A stretch of 64,000 nt of DNA from Firm-04 sp964392175 (GCA_964392175.1 CAYMOJ010000006.1:11249-75248); one strand, 5' to 3'; shown: positions 1-10,284, counted from the first letter of the stretch. The notes: generated by a model from the sequence alone, not told the origin. Made by a program: numbers and translations.

Positions 1-475
1 AGCCAAAACCGTTTTCGCCATGGGGCGCATAACCGATCTCGCCCTCTACTTTGCCTTCCACGACATATTTTGTCCCATCCGGTGTGATCAGACACATGGC
101 ACACGCAAAATGCGCACCCCGATGATTCTTTGGCACATTCTTCATCAGAGAAAGCAGTTTTTCGCAGCGTTGTACATCCGTGGCGTCCTCCCCTGCAAAT
201 CGGTGCGAATACACACCGGGTGCACCATCAAGAGCATCCACACAAAGTCCACTGTCATCGGCTAACACATAGCATTTTGCATTGTTTGCTGATTGACGAT
301 CAAAAATTGCCTGCGCCTTTATCACGGCATTTTCGATAAAAGTCATGCCGTTTTCTTCCACTGCAAGATCCGTGCCTGTCTCATGCTGTCCGCAGACTGT
401 CAGCGCAGTATCGCCTAACATCTCGCGAATTTCACGGAGTTTGTTCTGATTATTCGTTGCCAGAATCAACTGCAT
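1..475 (-). CDS. rdgB: XTP/dITP diphosphatase (RdgB/HAM1 family), partial at window edge
   Basis: House-cleaning pyrophosphatase that removes non-canonical purine triphosphates (XTP, dITP, ITP) before they enter nucleic acids. The minus-strand frame begins at ATG 475 with MQLILATNNQNKLREIRE, the family's N-terminal substrate loop (T/S-x-N-x-x-K). It continues through the ADDSGLCVDALDGAPGVYS region, where the metal-binding Asp lies. About 158 codons are present and the C-terminus runs off the window (the family is about 200 residues). The start overlaps the end of ftsY by 26 bp, so translation is probably coupled. Assignment is confident; only the missing C-terminus is uncertain. Confidence 0.92.
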   Translation of the reverse strand, partial: MQLILATNNQNKLREIREMLGDTALTVCGQHETGTDLAVEENGMTFIENAVIKAQAIFDRQSANNAKCYVLADDSGLCVDALDGAPGVYSHRFAGEDATDVQRCEKLLSLMKNVPKNHRGAHFACAMCLITPDGTKYVVEGKVEGEIGYAPHGENGFG

Positions 476-1418
476 TTTCTCCATCCTCCTGTTCGATATC
501 GCCAGTTGCCTCGCGGTCAAACAACGCCTCTACAAAATCCTGAGAAGAAAACGCCTGCAAATCATCAATTGATTCGCCCACGCCTATGAGTTTCACAGGA
601 ATCTTCAGTTCATTGCAGATAGAAATCACAATGCCGCCCTTTGCAGTACCATCAAGCTTTGTCAGCACAATGCCTGTGATGGGCGCAACCTCTTGAAATA
701 ATCTTGCCTGATTGACAGCATTCTGCCCTGTGGTAGCATCCAGCACAAGCAGACATTCCCGCGCACAGCCTTCTGCCTCACGATCAATCACACGATTGAT
801 CTTTGCAAGCTCCTGCATCAAGTTTTTCTTGTTGTGCAATCTGCCGGCAGTATCACAAATTACCACATCACAACCTCTCGCTTTTGCCGCAACCACTGCA
901 TCATAGACCACGGCGGCGGGATCGCTGCCCTCGGCATGACGCACCAAAGATACCCCTGCACGATCTGTCCATACTGCAAGCTGGTCGATGGCGGCGGCAC
1001 GGAAGGTATCGGCGGCGGCAACCAAAACCTGCTTGCCCTCGTTTTTCAGTTGATTACACAACTTTCCGATGGTAGTTGTCTTGCCTGCACCGTTCACACC
1101 GATCACCAAAATGACCGACGGCTTGGTGGAAAGGTCAAGGGGCGTATCCTCACCCATCATCTCAGCAACGATCTCCTGAATCAGCCCCATGATATCATTG
1201 GGATCGGTAATGCCGCGCTCCTTCACACGGTCACGGAGCGCATCACAAATCTGCATGGCTGTCTCGGCACCCATATCGCCCATGATCATGGTTTCTTCCA
1301 GCTGTTCGAACAGTTCTTCATCGATTTTCGTAAACGAATGCAACAGACGGCGCATACCCTTGATGACGCTATCTCGGGTTTTTCGCAATCCATCACGAAT
1401 CTTTGCAAATAAGCCCAT
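450..1418 (-). CDS. ftsY: Signal recognition particle receptor FtsY
   Basis: SRP-family GTPase that docks the ribosome-SRP complex at the membrane for co-translational insertion. It has a short basic N-domain followed by the NG GTPase core: P-loop GVNGAGKT near residues 107-114, DTAGR (G3) and TKLDGTAKGG (G4). I chose ATG 1418 (MGLFAKIRDGL) because AAAGGAG lies eight bases upstream; an in-frame start at 1442 lacks such a site. The acidic A-domain of E. coli is absent, as usual in Firmicutes, giving 322 residues. It is third from last in the rnc-smc-ftsY-rdgB order that is common in Firmicutes. The acidic tail overlaps the start of rdgB. Confidence 0.96.
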   Translation of the reverse strand: MGLFAKIRDGLRKTRDSVIKGMRRLLHSFTKIDEELFEQLEETMIMGDMGAETAMQICDALRDRVKERGITDPNDIMGLIQEIVAEMMGEDTPLDLSTKPSVILVIGVNGAGKTTTIGKLCNQLKNEGKQVLVAAADTFRAAAIDQLAVWTDRAGVSLVRHAEGSDPAAVVYDAVVAAKARGCDVVICDTAGRLHNKKNLMQELAKINRVIDREAEGCARECLLVLDATTGQNAVNQARLFQEVAPITGIVLTKLDGTAKGGIVISICNELKIPVKLIGVGESIDDLQAFSSQDFVEALFDREATGDIEQEDGENAVDSGNE

Positions 1419-1451
1419 AAATGGCTCCTTTCTTTGCAGCACATCAACACA

Positions 1452-4400
1452 TCAGGATTCTGTCATCGCCATACCATTCTGGTCAAGCCGTAATAATCGG
1501 GATACGCCGTCCTCCTGCATGGTCACGCCATACAGCACATTGGCTTCTTCCATGGCACTGCGCCTGTGAGTGATGACCACAAACTGCGTATGGTCAATAA
1601 ATTTTTGAAGATACTGCGCATATTTTCGCACATTCACTTCATCTAATGCGGCATCGATTTCATCCAGAATGCAAAATGGTGCCGGTCGAAGCTTCAAAAT
1701 TGCAAAATAGATACAGATCGCCACAAAGGACTGCTCTCCACCGGAAAGTGCGATCAGGTTACGGATCACCTTGCCGGGTGGTGCAACGCTAATCTCAATA
1801 CCCGATTCCAAAATATGATCAGGGTCAGTCAAAGCCAGTGACGCTGAGCCGCCACCAAACAACTCATGGAAGATCTCACTGAAATAGCGGTTGATGAGGT
1901 CAAAGCTTTCGCGGAAGATCCGGCACATATCCTCGGTAAGCTGCTCAATGAGATGTTCCAGTTCACCTTTTGCCTGCTCGATATCCTTCATTTGCCCTGA
2001 CAGGAAAGTATATCGCTCGGACACCTCACGATATTCATCAATGGCTGCCACATTCACAGACCCAAGTGCACGAATGCGATTTTTGACAGCCGTCAGTGCT
2101 GTTTCCGTTTCCCGAAGATCGGTAATCGGCCGGGCGTAGGTTTCTGCCTCGGAACGAGTCATTTCGTAGGTTTCTTGCAAGCGAAACACCAAATCGTCGA
2201 TTTCCTTTTGTGCGTTAGCAAGCCGCTCTTCGGCACGCGAACGTTCTCCCGATTGCTTCTCTCTGGCATCACGCAACTCGTCTATCCCGTCGCGCAAAAC
2301 ACGCGTATAGCGTTCTTTTTCCTCGTGCAACGCACGCAAACGGCGGGTTTCCTCTTGAGAAGTGTCGATCTTTTTACGATTTTCCTGCTGCGTCAACAGC
2401 AATGTTTGCTTTTCGCGTTCCTTCTGCACGACAAATGTCTTTGCCTGCTTCAGTCGCTCCTCCAGATGCTGTCTCTGCTCCTCGGAAGCCTCCATAGACT
2501 GCGCCATCACAAGACGATTATGCTGCTCGGTTTCGATATCTTTCAGCAACTCTGCACGGCGCACTTTACCTACAGAAATCCGATCTGTGCAGGCAACGCG
2601 ATCCTGCTCAATATCGCTGCGCTGCAAACGGCTTTCGCTACGCTGCGCTTCTCCTGTGGCAATCTCGGCATCCAATGCTGCAATACGAATTTTTGCCTCT
2701 TCACATATCGCCAGTAACTGATCTGCGCGCTGCTGCAAGCGCTCCACGCGCTGGGCATCCGTTTCCTGCATACGGGAGTCTGCTTCTGCGGTAGCTTGCA
2801 ATTGCGCTAAAAGACGACGCTTTTCATTGAGCTGTTCATCGTTTTCAGAGATCAATGCACGCACGCCTTCTGTATCTACCCTGAGCTTATCCCATTCCGC
2901 CTTGGCTTTTTCCGCCTCAATGCGCGCCGTTTGCTGCTCAGCTTCCAATTTTTTCAGATGAGCAGTAGCTTCCTCCATTTCATGCTTACGAGTGATCACA
3001 CCAGCAGATCTTGCCGCTGAACCACCCGTAAACGAGCCGCCTGAATGGATCACCTGACCATCCAAAGTAACGATGCGAAAGCGATATCCGAATTTTTTTG
3101 CGATGAGCGTAGCGGAGTCGATATCCTCTGCAACCGCAATACGCCCCAGCAGACTTTCCATCACATTACGGTAACGCTCCTCAAATCCTACCAAGTCACA
3201 GGCAATGGCGACAAATCCGCTGATGCCGTTCAAATTCTCACGCAGCACACCTCCGCGAATGGTTGTCAGTGGCAAAAAGGTTGCTCTGCCGCCATGGATC
3301 TCTTTCAAATAGCGGATGCAGCGTTTGGCGGCATCTTCATTTTCCACTACCAGATTCTGCAAAGCACCGCCCAGAGCTGTTTCAATGGCGTTACCGTACC
3401 GCGGCTCCACGGTGATCAGCTGTGCCACCGTACCGTACACGCCGCCCAATCTGCCACCGCCTGCGATCTTTAACACCTGACGCACGCTGCCTGCATAGCC
3501 CTCCATATTCTGCTCCAGATCATGCAAAATGCGCTGCTTCTGCTGCACTTGCCGATACTCTGCGTTCAATTCGGTCAATGCATCTACCGTCTGCTGATAT
3601 TTCTGCTCCTTGCCTGTAGCCAAGCGATGAAAGCCCTCGGCGCGGTTCAACAATTCAGTACGCTTTTCCTCCAACGCGCCGCACTCCTGCTGTAAAGTCC
3701 GCTCTTTGGAAGCATACTGCTGCAAACGCTCGGCAAGGCTTATAGATTCTTCCTTTGCCTTACGCACTTGTTCTGAGGCATCACGATAGTCATTTTCTGC
3801 GGTTTGCAGGCGTACACGTTGTTCACTTTGCTGCAAAACAAGCCGACTCAGTGCATCATCCTGCACTCGTGCTTTCGTATCTGCTGACGCTGCCTGCTGC
3901 TCTGCCTTAGCAAGTGCTTCGGCTGCGGATTCCAATTCTGCTTCCAGCTGCTCCTGCCTTGCCAACAAATCAGTCAGATACGCGTCCTGCTCGGCAATTT
4001 TTTGCTCCCATGTAGACGCGGAAAGCGACAAAGCGCGAAGCTGTTCTCGGCAATCATCCATCGTTTCGGTGCTATGACGGATCTCATTATCGCAGACGGC
4101 TATACCCGCAATCAGATTCGCATTTTCCTGCTCTGCATTGACCACCAATGTTTGCAGCGTTTCAATATCCACAGTTGCTTGCTGCATATCACGATAGGCA
4201 AGCTGCAATTTTTCTTCCTCACGGGCAATATCGCTTTGTAGATTCTCATACTCTGCCGTAAGCTGCAAGCAACGGTCAGCAAGGCTCTGCATCTGCGCGG
4301 AGAGCACTGTCAGGCGGTAATTCCACACGGAAATTTCCAACTGCTTACGCTCCTCAGCCAGCACCAAAAAGCGCTCCGCCTTTTCCGACTGCACTTTCAG

Positions 4401-5012
4401 TGGTTCAATTCTGCCTTCCAGCTCCGCTGCAATATCGTTGATGCGCAACAGATTCTCTTGTGCAGCGGCGAGCTTCCGCTCTGCCTCCTGCTTTTTATAT
4501 CGAAACTTGGATACGCCGGCGGCTTCTTCAAAAATATCGCGACGTTCATTGGATTTTGCACCCACGATTTCCGCAATGCGTCCCTGCCCAATAATGGCAT
4601 AACCATCTCTGCCAAGCCCCGTATCCATAAACAACTCATTGACATCCTTTAAGCGGACATTTTTACCATTGATAAGATACTCGCTGTCTCCGTTACGATA
4701 CAGCTTACGGGTCACGGCAACTTCATCCTCCGGGGCAGAAAGTGCATGGTCGCTGTTGTCTATAGTCAGCGTAACGGCTGCAAATCCAACTGGTTTGCGG
4801 GTAGATGTACCGGAAAAAATAACATCTTCCATGCTTTTTCCGCGCAATTCCTTCGTGGATTGCTCACCCAACACCCAACGCACCGCATCACCGATATTAC
4901 TCTTGCCACTACCATTTGGGCCTACCACGGCAGTCATGCCCTCATCAAAGGTTAGCCGAATCTTATCGGGAAAAGACTTAAAGCCATGCAATTCCAACGA
5001 TTTGAGGTACAT
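1452..5012 (-). CDS. smc: Chromosome partition protein SMC
   Basis: Condensin ATPase that compacts and helps segregate the chromosome, working with ScpA and ScpB. About 1186 residues, the usual length. Walker A GPNGSGKS is at residues 31-38 of the N-terminal head. Long coiled-coil arms rich in Glu, Gln, Lys and Ala flank a hinge near residues 510-680 (GGRLGGVYG to GGSFTGGSAA). The C-terminal head carries the ABC signature LSGGEQ and Walker B FCILDEIDAALDE. I chose ATG 5012 (MYLKSLELHGFKSF), which matches the family start; GTG 5024 is too close to the AAGGAG. Lies between rnc and ftsY, a well-conserved arrangement. Confidence 0.97.
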   Translation of the reverse strand: MYLKSLELHGFKSFPDKIRLTFDEGMTAVVGPNGSGKSNIGDAVRWVLGEQSTKELRGKSMEDVIFSGTSTRKPVGFAAVTLTIDNSDHALSAPEDEVAVTRKLYRNGDSEYLINGKNVRLKDVNELFMDTGLGRDGYAIIGQGRIAEIVGAKSNERRDIFEEAAGVSKFRYKKQEAERKLAAAQENLLRINDIAAELEGRIEPLKVQSEKAERFLVLAEERKQLEISVWNYRLTVLSAQMQSLADRCLQLTAEYENLQSDIAREEEKLQLAYRDMQQATVDIETLQTLVVNAEQENANLIAGIAVCDNEIRHSTETMDDCREQLRALSLSASTWEQKIAEQDAYLTDLLARQEQLEAELESAAEALAKAEQQAASADTKARVQDDALSRLVLQQSEQRVRLQTAENDYRDASEQVRKAKEESISLAERLQQYASKERTLQQECGALEEKRTELLNRAEGFHRLATGKEQKYQQTVDALTELNAEYRQVQQKQRILHDLEQNMEGYAGSVRQVLKIAGGGRLGGVYGTVAQLITVEPRYGNAIETALGGALQNLVVENEDAAKRCIRYLKEIHGGRATFLPLTTIRGGVLRENLNGISGFVAIACDLVGFEERYRNVMESLLGRIAVAEDIDSATLIAKKFGYRFRIVTLDGQVIHSGGSFTGGSAARSAGVITRKHEMEEATAHLKKLEAEQQTARIEAEKAKAEWDKLRVDTEGVRALISENDEQLNEKRRLLAQLQATAEADSRMQETDAQRVERLQQRADQLLAICEEAKIRIAALDAEIATGEAQRSESRLQRSDIEQDRVACTDRISVGKVRRAELLKDIETEQHNRLVMAQSMEASEEQRQHLEERLKQAKTFVVQKEREKQTLLLTQQENRKKIDTSQEETRRLRALHEEKERYTRVLRDGIDELRDAREKQSGERSRAEERLANAQKEIDDLVFRLQETYEMTRSEAETYARPITDLRETETALTAVKNRIRALGSVNVAAIDEYREVSERYTFLSGQMKDIEQAKGELEHLIEQLTEDMCRIFRESFDLINRYFSEIFHELFGGGSASLALTDPDHILESGIEISVAPPGKVIRNLIALSGGEQSFVAICIYFAILKLRPAPFCILDEIDAALDEVNVRKYAQYLQKFIDHTQFVVITHRRSAMEEANVLYGVTMQEDGVSRLLRLDQNGMAMTES

Positions 5013-5045
5013 TTCTGCGTTCACGCTCCTTGTGTCCGCGGTGCA

Positions 5046-5744
5046 TCAAACCTCAGGAGTGACCCCCATCAGTGCCAATGCTTCCTTGGCAGCCATCTGC
5101 TCCGCAATTTTTTTACTCTTACCGGTACCCCTGCCAATCACATTAGAATTCAGGCGCACCTCCATATGGAAGGACTTTGCATGATCAGGGCCTTCCTCCC
5201 CCACCAGAACATATTGCACGTGTTCCTCCGGATTCCGTTGGATCACCTCTTGCAGCGCGGTTTTATAATCATAGAATGCCTCGGTGGTGCGATCAAAATG
5301 TTCAGGCAAAAAGCGCAGGATATGCGCCTTTGCAGGTTCCATGCCGCCATCCAAAAAGATCGCTGCGATGACCGCCTCAAAGGCATCGGCAAGAATCGAA
5401 GGACGATTTCTGCCACCCGATTGCTCCTCGCCATGCCCAAGCAGTAAAAACTCGCCCAATCCAATCCTCTGCGCCCAGCCATACAGTGAGCGCTCACACA
5501 CCAAGGAGGCACGCAATTTGGTCAACTCCCCTTCCGGCAGATGGGTACAGTGGACAAAAATATGCTCGGAAACCACAATGGACAGCACGCTATCGCCCAA
5601 AAACTCTAATCGCTCATTACAACGAATCCGCTTGTGCTGTTCATGATGATACGATGAATGACAGAGTGCTTCCGTTAACAAGACGGGATCTTGAAAATGA
5701 TATCCGATGCGCTCTTCCAGCACAGTTTGCTCCAGATTTGCCAT
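5046..5744 (-). CDS. rnc: Ribonuclease III
   Basis: Double-strand-specific endoribonuclease that processes rRNA precursors and structured mRNAs. The N-terminal RNase III domain has the signature ERLEFLGDS at residues 44-52, and the second metal-ligand region DAFEAVIAAIFLDGG follows. A C-terminal double-stranded RNA-binding domain begins near DYKTALQE and ends in GKSKKIAEQMAAKEAL. 232 residues, normal length. The start at 5744 is set by AGGAG six bases upstream, and this Shine-Dalgarno overlaps the plsX stop codon. In many Firmicutes acpP lies between plsX and rnc; here there is no acpP. Confidence 0.96.
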   Translation of the reverse strand: MANLEQTVLEERIGYHFQDPVLLTEALCHSSYHHEQHKRIRCNERLEFLGDSVLSIVVSEHIFVHCTHLPEGELTKLRASLVCERSLYGWAQRIGLGEFLLLGHGEEQSGGRNRPSILADAFEAVIAAIFLDGGMEPAKAHILRFLPEHFDRTTEAFYDYKTALQEVIQRNPEEHVQYVLVGEEGPDHAKSFHMEVRLNSNVIGRGTGKSKKIAEQMAAKEALALMGVTPEV

Positions 5745-5756
5745 AGTCTGCTCCTT

Positions 5757-6767
5757 TTAGCTTTCTGTCTGCTTGCTACGCAGCTTTTGTGCAGCAAGTG
5801 CTTCGGTAATGGTTTCTACAATCTGACCTTCCACACAAGTTTTCGCCTGGCGAATCGCATGGAACATCGCGCCTCCATCGGAGCTGCCATGCCCCTTAAT
5901 CACGGGATATGCAATGCCCAACAGCACTGCACCGCCCACCTTTTTATAATCCATGGAATCACGGAAAGCACGCAGCTTATTCATGATAAACAATGCGCCG
6001 ATTTTTCCAAGCCCCGTAAACATCGCTTTCATTTTCTTCGCAAAAAACGATCCCAGTCCTTCGTACAACTTCAGCACAATATTGCCTGTAAAGCCATCGG
6101 TAACCAGCACCTGGCAATTGCCGGAGGGCACCTCTCTTGCCTCGATATTGCCATAAAAATGCAGGTCAGAGTCCTTCAGCAGAGCATATGTCTGCTGTTC
6201 CAACGTTCTGCCCTTGCACTCCTCAGTGCCATTGTTAATCAGCCCAACTTTCGGCTCTTTGACTCCCATGACCTTTTCCATATACACGCTACCCATCATT
6301 GCAAACTGCAACAACATTTCCGGACGGCATTCTACATTTGCGCCTGCGTCCATCAAAATGGCATGCCCGTTGGCTGTAGGCAATACCGGTGCCATAGCAG
6401 GTCGTTGAATCCCTTTGATTCTGCGAGTAAGCATGGTAGCACCAACCAACAGCGCACCTGAATTACCCGCAGACACAAAGGCATCGCCCTTTCCCTCACG
6501 CAAAGCCTTCAGCCCGATTGCCATAGAGGAATTTTCTTTCGTTTTCACAATATCCGTAGGGGTATCATGCATGGTGATGACCTCCTCGGTATGCAAAATT
6601 TCGATGTTGTCCATCGCGTAGCCCTGCTCTTTGGCAATCGCGTTGATCTGTTTCTCATCTCCGCAAAGCACAACCTGCACGCCCAGTTCCTTGACGGCAC
6701 GCACGGCACCTTCCAAAGGTGCAGCAGGAGCGTTATCGCCGCCCATTGCATCCACAATAATCCGCAT
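5757..6767 (-). CDS. plsX: Phosphate acyltransferase PlsX
   Basis: Converts acyl-ACP plus phosphate to acyl-phosphate, the donor for PlsY in the first step of bacterial phosphatidic acid synthesis; a peripheral membrane enzyme. Starts MRIIVDAMGGDNAP, the diagnostic N-terminus, and contains the glycine-rich SAGNSGALL and the C-terminal GGAVLLGI and KGHGSSD motifs. I chose ATG 6767 because AAAGGAG precedes it by nine bases; the longer frame to 6791 would overlap trmFO without a good site. About 336 residues, normal length. Followed at once by rnc, without the fatty-acid genes fabD, fabG and acpP often seen after plsX. Confidence 0.96.
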   Translation of the reverse strand: MRIIVDAMGGDNAPAAPLEGAVRAVKELGVQVVLCGDEKQINAIAKEQGYAMDNIEILHTEEVITMHDTPTDIVKTKENSSMAIGLKALREGKGDAFVSAGNSGALLVGATMLTRRIKGIQRPAMAPVLPTANGHAILMDAGANVECRPEMLLQFAMMGSVYMEKVMGVKEPKVGLINNGTEECKGRTLEQQTYALLKDSDLHFYGNIEAREVPSGNCQVLVTDGFTGNIVLKLYEGLGSFFAKKMKAMFTGLGKIGALFIMNKLRAFRDSMDYKKVGGAVLLGIAYPVIKGHGSSDGGAMFHAIRQAKTCVEGQIVETITEALAAQKLRSKQTES

Positions 6768-6787
6768 TGACTGATTCTCCTTTCCCA

Positions 6788-8143
6788 TCAAAACACGGCA
6801 CTGATCTGTGCAAGTTTTGTGGTTTCTACGGTCATATCCGCAGCTGCCAGTGCTGCATCCAAGGCAGCAAGGGCACGATCGGCATATGCCTGATATTTTT
6901 TCTGTTTATCACGATACCGCAAAGTCAGCATGGGCAAAAGCCCCATATTTGCGCCCATCGGCTGTAAATTCTCCTGCAACGGGTCGGTAATATATGCAAT
7001 CAGTGCGCCCAGCATGGTTTCGTTGGGCAGCACAAGCGGCGATTGTCCTCTCACACTACGAATCAGATTCCACGCTGCCAGCAAACCACTGCCTGCGGAT
7101 TCCATATAACCTTCCACGCCGGTCATTTGCCCTGCAAAGCGAATGCGCGTCTGTTCACGCAAAGCAAGCCCTGCGTTCAACAGCTTGGGACTATTCAAAA
7201 AGCTATTGCGGTGCATCACACCATAGCGAACAAACTCAGCATTATGCAACGCAGGAATCATCGAAAACACGCGCTTCTGCTCACCAAATTTGAGATTTGT
7301 CTGAAATCCTACGAGATTCCATAGCGTACCCTCACGATTCTCACTGCGCAGTTGCAGCACAGCATATGGTCGTTTTCCGCTACGCGGATCAGCAAGACCC
7401 ACGGGCTTGAGCATTCCATAGCGAATGGAATCCTCACCGCGCTTTGCCAACACCTCAACGGGCATACAGCCCTCGTAAACGCGCATCCGTTCTTGCTCAA
7501 AATCATGCAAGGGTGCTGTTTCAGCATGGATCAAGGCATCGTGAAACGCCAAATATTCATCACGATCCATAGGGCAATTGAGATAATCGTCGCCACCCTT
7601 GCCGTAGCGCGATGCAAAGAACGCATAGTCCATATCCACGCTTTCGCGAGTCACGATGGGGGCTGCAGCATCATAAAAATACAGTGATTCCCCTGTCAAC
7701 GCGGCAATTGGTTCATGCAAAGCTTCAGAGGTCAACGGCCCTGTTGCAATGATCACCTCACCTTTGGGAATACAATGCAACTCCTCACGCACGACTGTAA
7801 TATTCGGGTGGGACTGTATGCGTCTCGTCACCAACGCTGAAAATGCATCTCTGTCTACAGCCAGCGCACCACCTGCTTCTACGGCGCATTGCTTGGCGCA
7901 AGGCACCAGTAACGAACCCAGGCGTGTCATTTCCTCTTTCAATAGCCCCGCTGCTGAGTCCACACGAGAGGCCTTCAGCGAATTCGAGCAGACCAACTCC
8001 GCAAAATCAGGGGAATGGTGGGCAGGAGAAAACCGATGGGGCTTCATCTCATACAGCGTGACGGCAAAACCATTGTTGGCAAGCACCCATGCGGCTTCGC
8101 AGCCTGCCATACCTGCGCCGACAACCGTTACTTTTCCACTCAT
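6788..8143 (-). CDS. trmFO: Folate-dependent tRNA (uracil-54-C5)-methyltransferase TrmFO
   Basis: FAD enzyme that makes ribothymidine at tRNA position 54 using methylenetetrahydrofolate. The N-terminal FAD-binding glycine motif VVGAGMAGCEAAW is near residues 7-19, followed by YEMKPHRFSPAHHS and the family-typical FAELVCSNSLKA stretch. 451 residues, normal length. The ATG overlaps the topA stop as ATGA, so translation is coupled. The order dprA-topA-trmFO is common in Firmicutes. Confidence 0.95.
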   Translation of the reverse strand: MSGKVTVVGAGMAGCEAAWVLANNGFAVTLYEMKPHRFSPAHHSPDFAELVCSNSLKASRVDSAAGLLKEEMTRLGSLLVPCAKQCAVEAGGALAVDRDAFSALVTRRIQSHPNITVVREELHCIPKGEVIIATGPLTSEALHEPIAALTGESLYFYDAAAPIVTRESVDMDYAFFASRYGKGGDDYLNCPMDRDEYLAFHDALIHAETAPLHDFEQERMRVYEGCMPVEVLAKRGEDSIRYGMLKPVGLADPRSGKRPYAVLQLRSENREGTLWNLVGFQTNLKFGEQKRVFSMIPALHNAEFVRYGVMHRNSFLNSPKLLNAGLALREQTRIRFAGQMTGVEGYMESAGSGLLAAWNLIRSVRGQSPLVLPNETMLGALIAYITDPLQENLQPMGANMGLLPMLTLRYRDKQKKYQAYADRALAALDAALAAADMTVETTKLAQISAVF

Positions 8144-10218
8144 AACGGACGCTCATAGCCACAATCGGGCTTTTCACAAAGGAATTTTCCTGCCTTGCCA
8201 CCTTTGCGGAACAATGTGCTGCCACACTTCGGGCAACGTTCCTCAACGGGCACATTCCATGTCATAAATTCACACTGCGGATAGCTGCTGCATCCGTAGA
8301 AATTCCTGCCGGTTTTGGTTTTCTTTTGTATGATACGGCTGCCGCACTTGGGGCAAAATCCCTGCGTTGGAGTTACAATTTTTTTCGTATTGCGACACTC
8401 CGGGAAGCCACTGCACGCCAAAAATTTACCAAATCTACCGATCTTTACAACCATGGGCTTACCGCAAAGTTCGCACACCTCGGAGGTTTCCTCATCCGGC
8501 ACACGCATACGCTTGCCTTCCATAGCGATCTCGGCCTTCGAAAGTGTGGCTGAAAAATCCTGATAGAACACGCGCAATGAATCCACCCAGTCCTTATCGC
8601 CGCGCTCTACATCGTCCAGATCCTGCTCCATAGCGGCGGTAAACTTAGAATCCACGATACGCTTAAAATGCTCCTTCATCAACTGTGTTGTCACCTCACC
8701 CAATGATGTGGGACGCAACTGTTTGCCCTCGCGCTCCACATACATTCTGGAAAGTATGGTAGAGATGGTAGGTGCATAGGTACTAGGTCGCCCGATGCCG
8801 TTCTCCTCAAGTGCCTTGATCAACGTGGCTTCTGTATAGCGGGAGGGTGGCTGCGTAAAGTGCTGATTTCCATCCAATGCCTTAATTTTCAGGGTATCGC
8901 CCTTTTCCAACGGTGGCAATTCCTTGTTCTCTTCCTCAGAAGCGGTATCCTTCGCTTCTTCATATAACTTTGTAAAGCCGTCAAACTTGACACGGAAGCC
9001 GGACGCACGGAACAAGCAATCATCCGCCATAATATCTACTGAAACAGTATCATGCTGTGCATTTGCCATCTGGCTTGCGATAAAGCGTTCCCAAATCAAC
9101 TTATACAGCTTGTACTGGTCAGAAGTCAGACTTTCCTTGACCTGATTGGGCGTCAGTGACGGCATAGAGGGACGAATGGCTTCGTGGGCATCTTGCGCAT
9201 TGCGCTTGGATTTGAATATTCTGGGTGTGGGGGGCAGATACTGCTTCCCGTAGGTATTGAGAATATACTCAGCAGCCGCTGCCTTGGCCTCATCGGAAAC
9301 ACGCAGACTATCGGTACGCATATAGGTGATTAGACCGACCGCGCCCAGCTGTGGCAATTCCACGCCCTCATAAAGCTCCTGTGCGGCTTTCATGGTACGG
9401 CGTGCATTGAAACCCATGCGACGGGAAGCCTCCTGCTGCAAAGTGGAGGTAATAAAGGGTGGTGCAGGCTGACGAGATGTCACACGCTTTTTGACCGCTT
9501 GCACAACAAAGGAGGCAGCCTCCAGCTTATGCAAAACCGCATCAGACTCCGCTTGCGTGGCAAGTTCCGCCTTTTTGCCACCGATTTCCAGCAAACGGGC
9601 AGAAAAAATCTTACGGGAAGACGGTGCTGCAAGCTTTGCATCAATCGTCCAATATTCCTTGGCGGTAAATGCGCGGATCTCCTCCTCACGATCTACCACC
9701 AAACGCACTGCCACCGACTGCACTCTACCGGCAGACAGTCCACGACGGATTTTTTTCCACAAAAATGGAGAGAGTTGATACCCCACAATGCGGTCGAGAA
9801 TACGGCGCGCCTGCTGTGCATTCACCAGATCCTGATCAATTTTATGGGGATTTGCCATGCCATTTTGCACACCGGTTTTTGTGATTTCGTTGAACTCTAC
9901 GCGATTGTTTTCATTCAGATCCATGTTAAGGATCTGCGCCAAATGCCAAGAAATGGCTTCTCCTTCGCGATCAGGGTCCGTTGCAAGCCATACGCGTTCA
10001 CTCTTTTGGGCACGCTTCTTCAGGTCACGGATGGTATCCTCCTTGCCTTTCATCTCCTGATAGAGTGGTGCAAAATCGTTTTCGATATCAACACCCAGCT
10101 TCGATTTCGGTAGGTCGCGGATATGGCCCATAGAAGCCACGACTTCAAAACCGCTGCCCAGATATTTCTGTATGGTTTTCGCCTTTGCGGGTGACTCTAC
10201 AATTACAAGCTGTGACAT
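8140..10218 (-). CDS. topA: DNA topoisomerase I (type IA)
   Basis: Relaxes negative supercoils by single-strand passage. The N-terminal TOPRIM domain begins MSQLVIVESPAKAKTI and has the acidic DPDREGE motif. The catalytic tyrosine is in LITYMRTDS near residue 300. Three four-cysteine zinc-ribbon segments close the protein (CELCGKP to CRN; CPKCGSR to YPQC; CPKCGST to KPDC). I chose ATG 10218, where the family sequence begins, with AAAGGAA upstream; the frame extends to 10281 but the extra residues look non-native. 692 residues, normal length. Lies between dprA and trmFO and overlaps trmFO by four bases. Confidence 0.96.
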   Translation of the reverse strand: MSQLVIVESPAKAKTIQKYLGSGFEVVASMGHIRDLPKSKLGVDIENDFAPLYQEMKGKEDTIRDLKKRAQKSERVWLATDPDREGEAISWHLAQILNMDLNENNRVEFNEITKTGVQNGMANPHKIDQDLVNAQQARRILDRIVGYQLSPFLWKKIRRGLSAGRVQSVAVRLVVDREEEIRAFTAKEYWTIDAKLAAPSSRKIFSARLLEIGGKKAELATQAESDAVLHKLEAASFVVQAVKKRVTSRQPAPPFITSTLQQEASRRMGFNARRTMKAAQELYEGVELPQLGAVGLITYMRTDSLRVSDEAKAAAAEYILNTYGKQYLPPTPRIFKSKRNAQDAHEAIRPSMPSLTPNQVKESLTSDQYKLYKLIWERFIASQMANAQHDTVSVDIMADDCLFRASGFRVKFDGFTKLYEEAKDTASEEENKELPPLEKGDTLKIKALDGNQHFTQPPSRYTEATLIKALEENGIGRPSTYAPTISTILSRMYVEREGKQLRPTSLGEVTTQLMKEHFKRIVDSKFTAAMEQDLDDVERGDKDWVDSLRVFYQDFSATLSKAEIAMEGKRMRVPDEETSEVCELCGKPMVVKIGRFGKFLACSGFPECRNTKKIVTPTQGFCPKCGSRIIQKKTKTGRNFYGCSSYPQCEFMTWNVPVEERCPKCGSTLFRKGGKAGKFLCEKPDCGYERPL

Positions 10219-10284
10219 ATACTTTGTTCGTTCCTTTCTCAACCACAAATAAATCCTAGCAATTTGGCAGATGGATACCACGCA

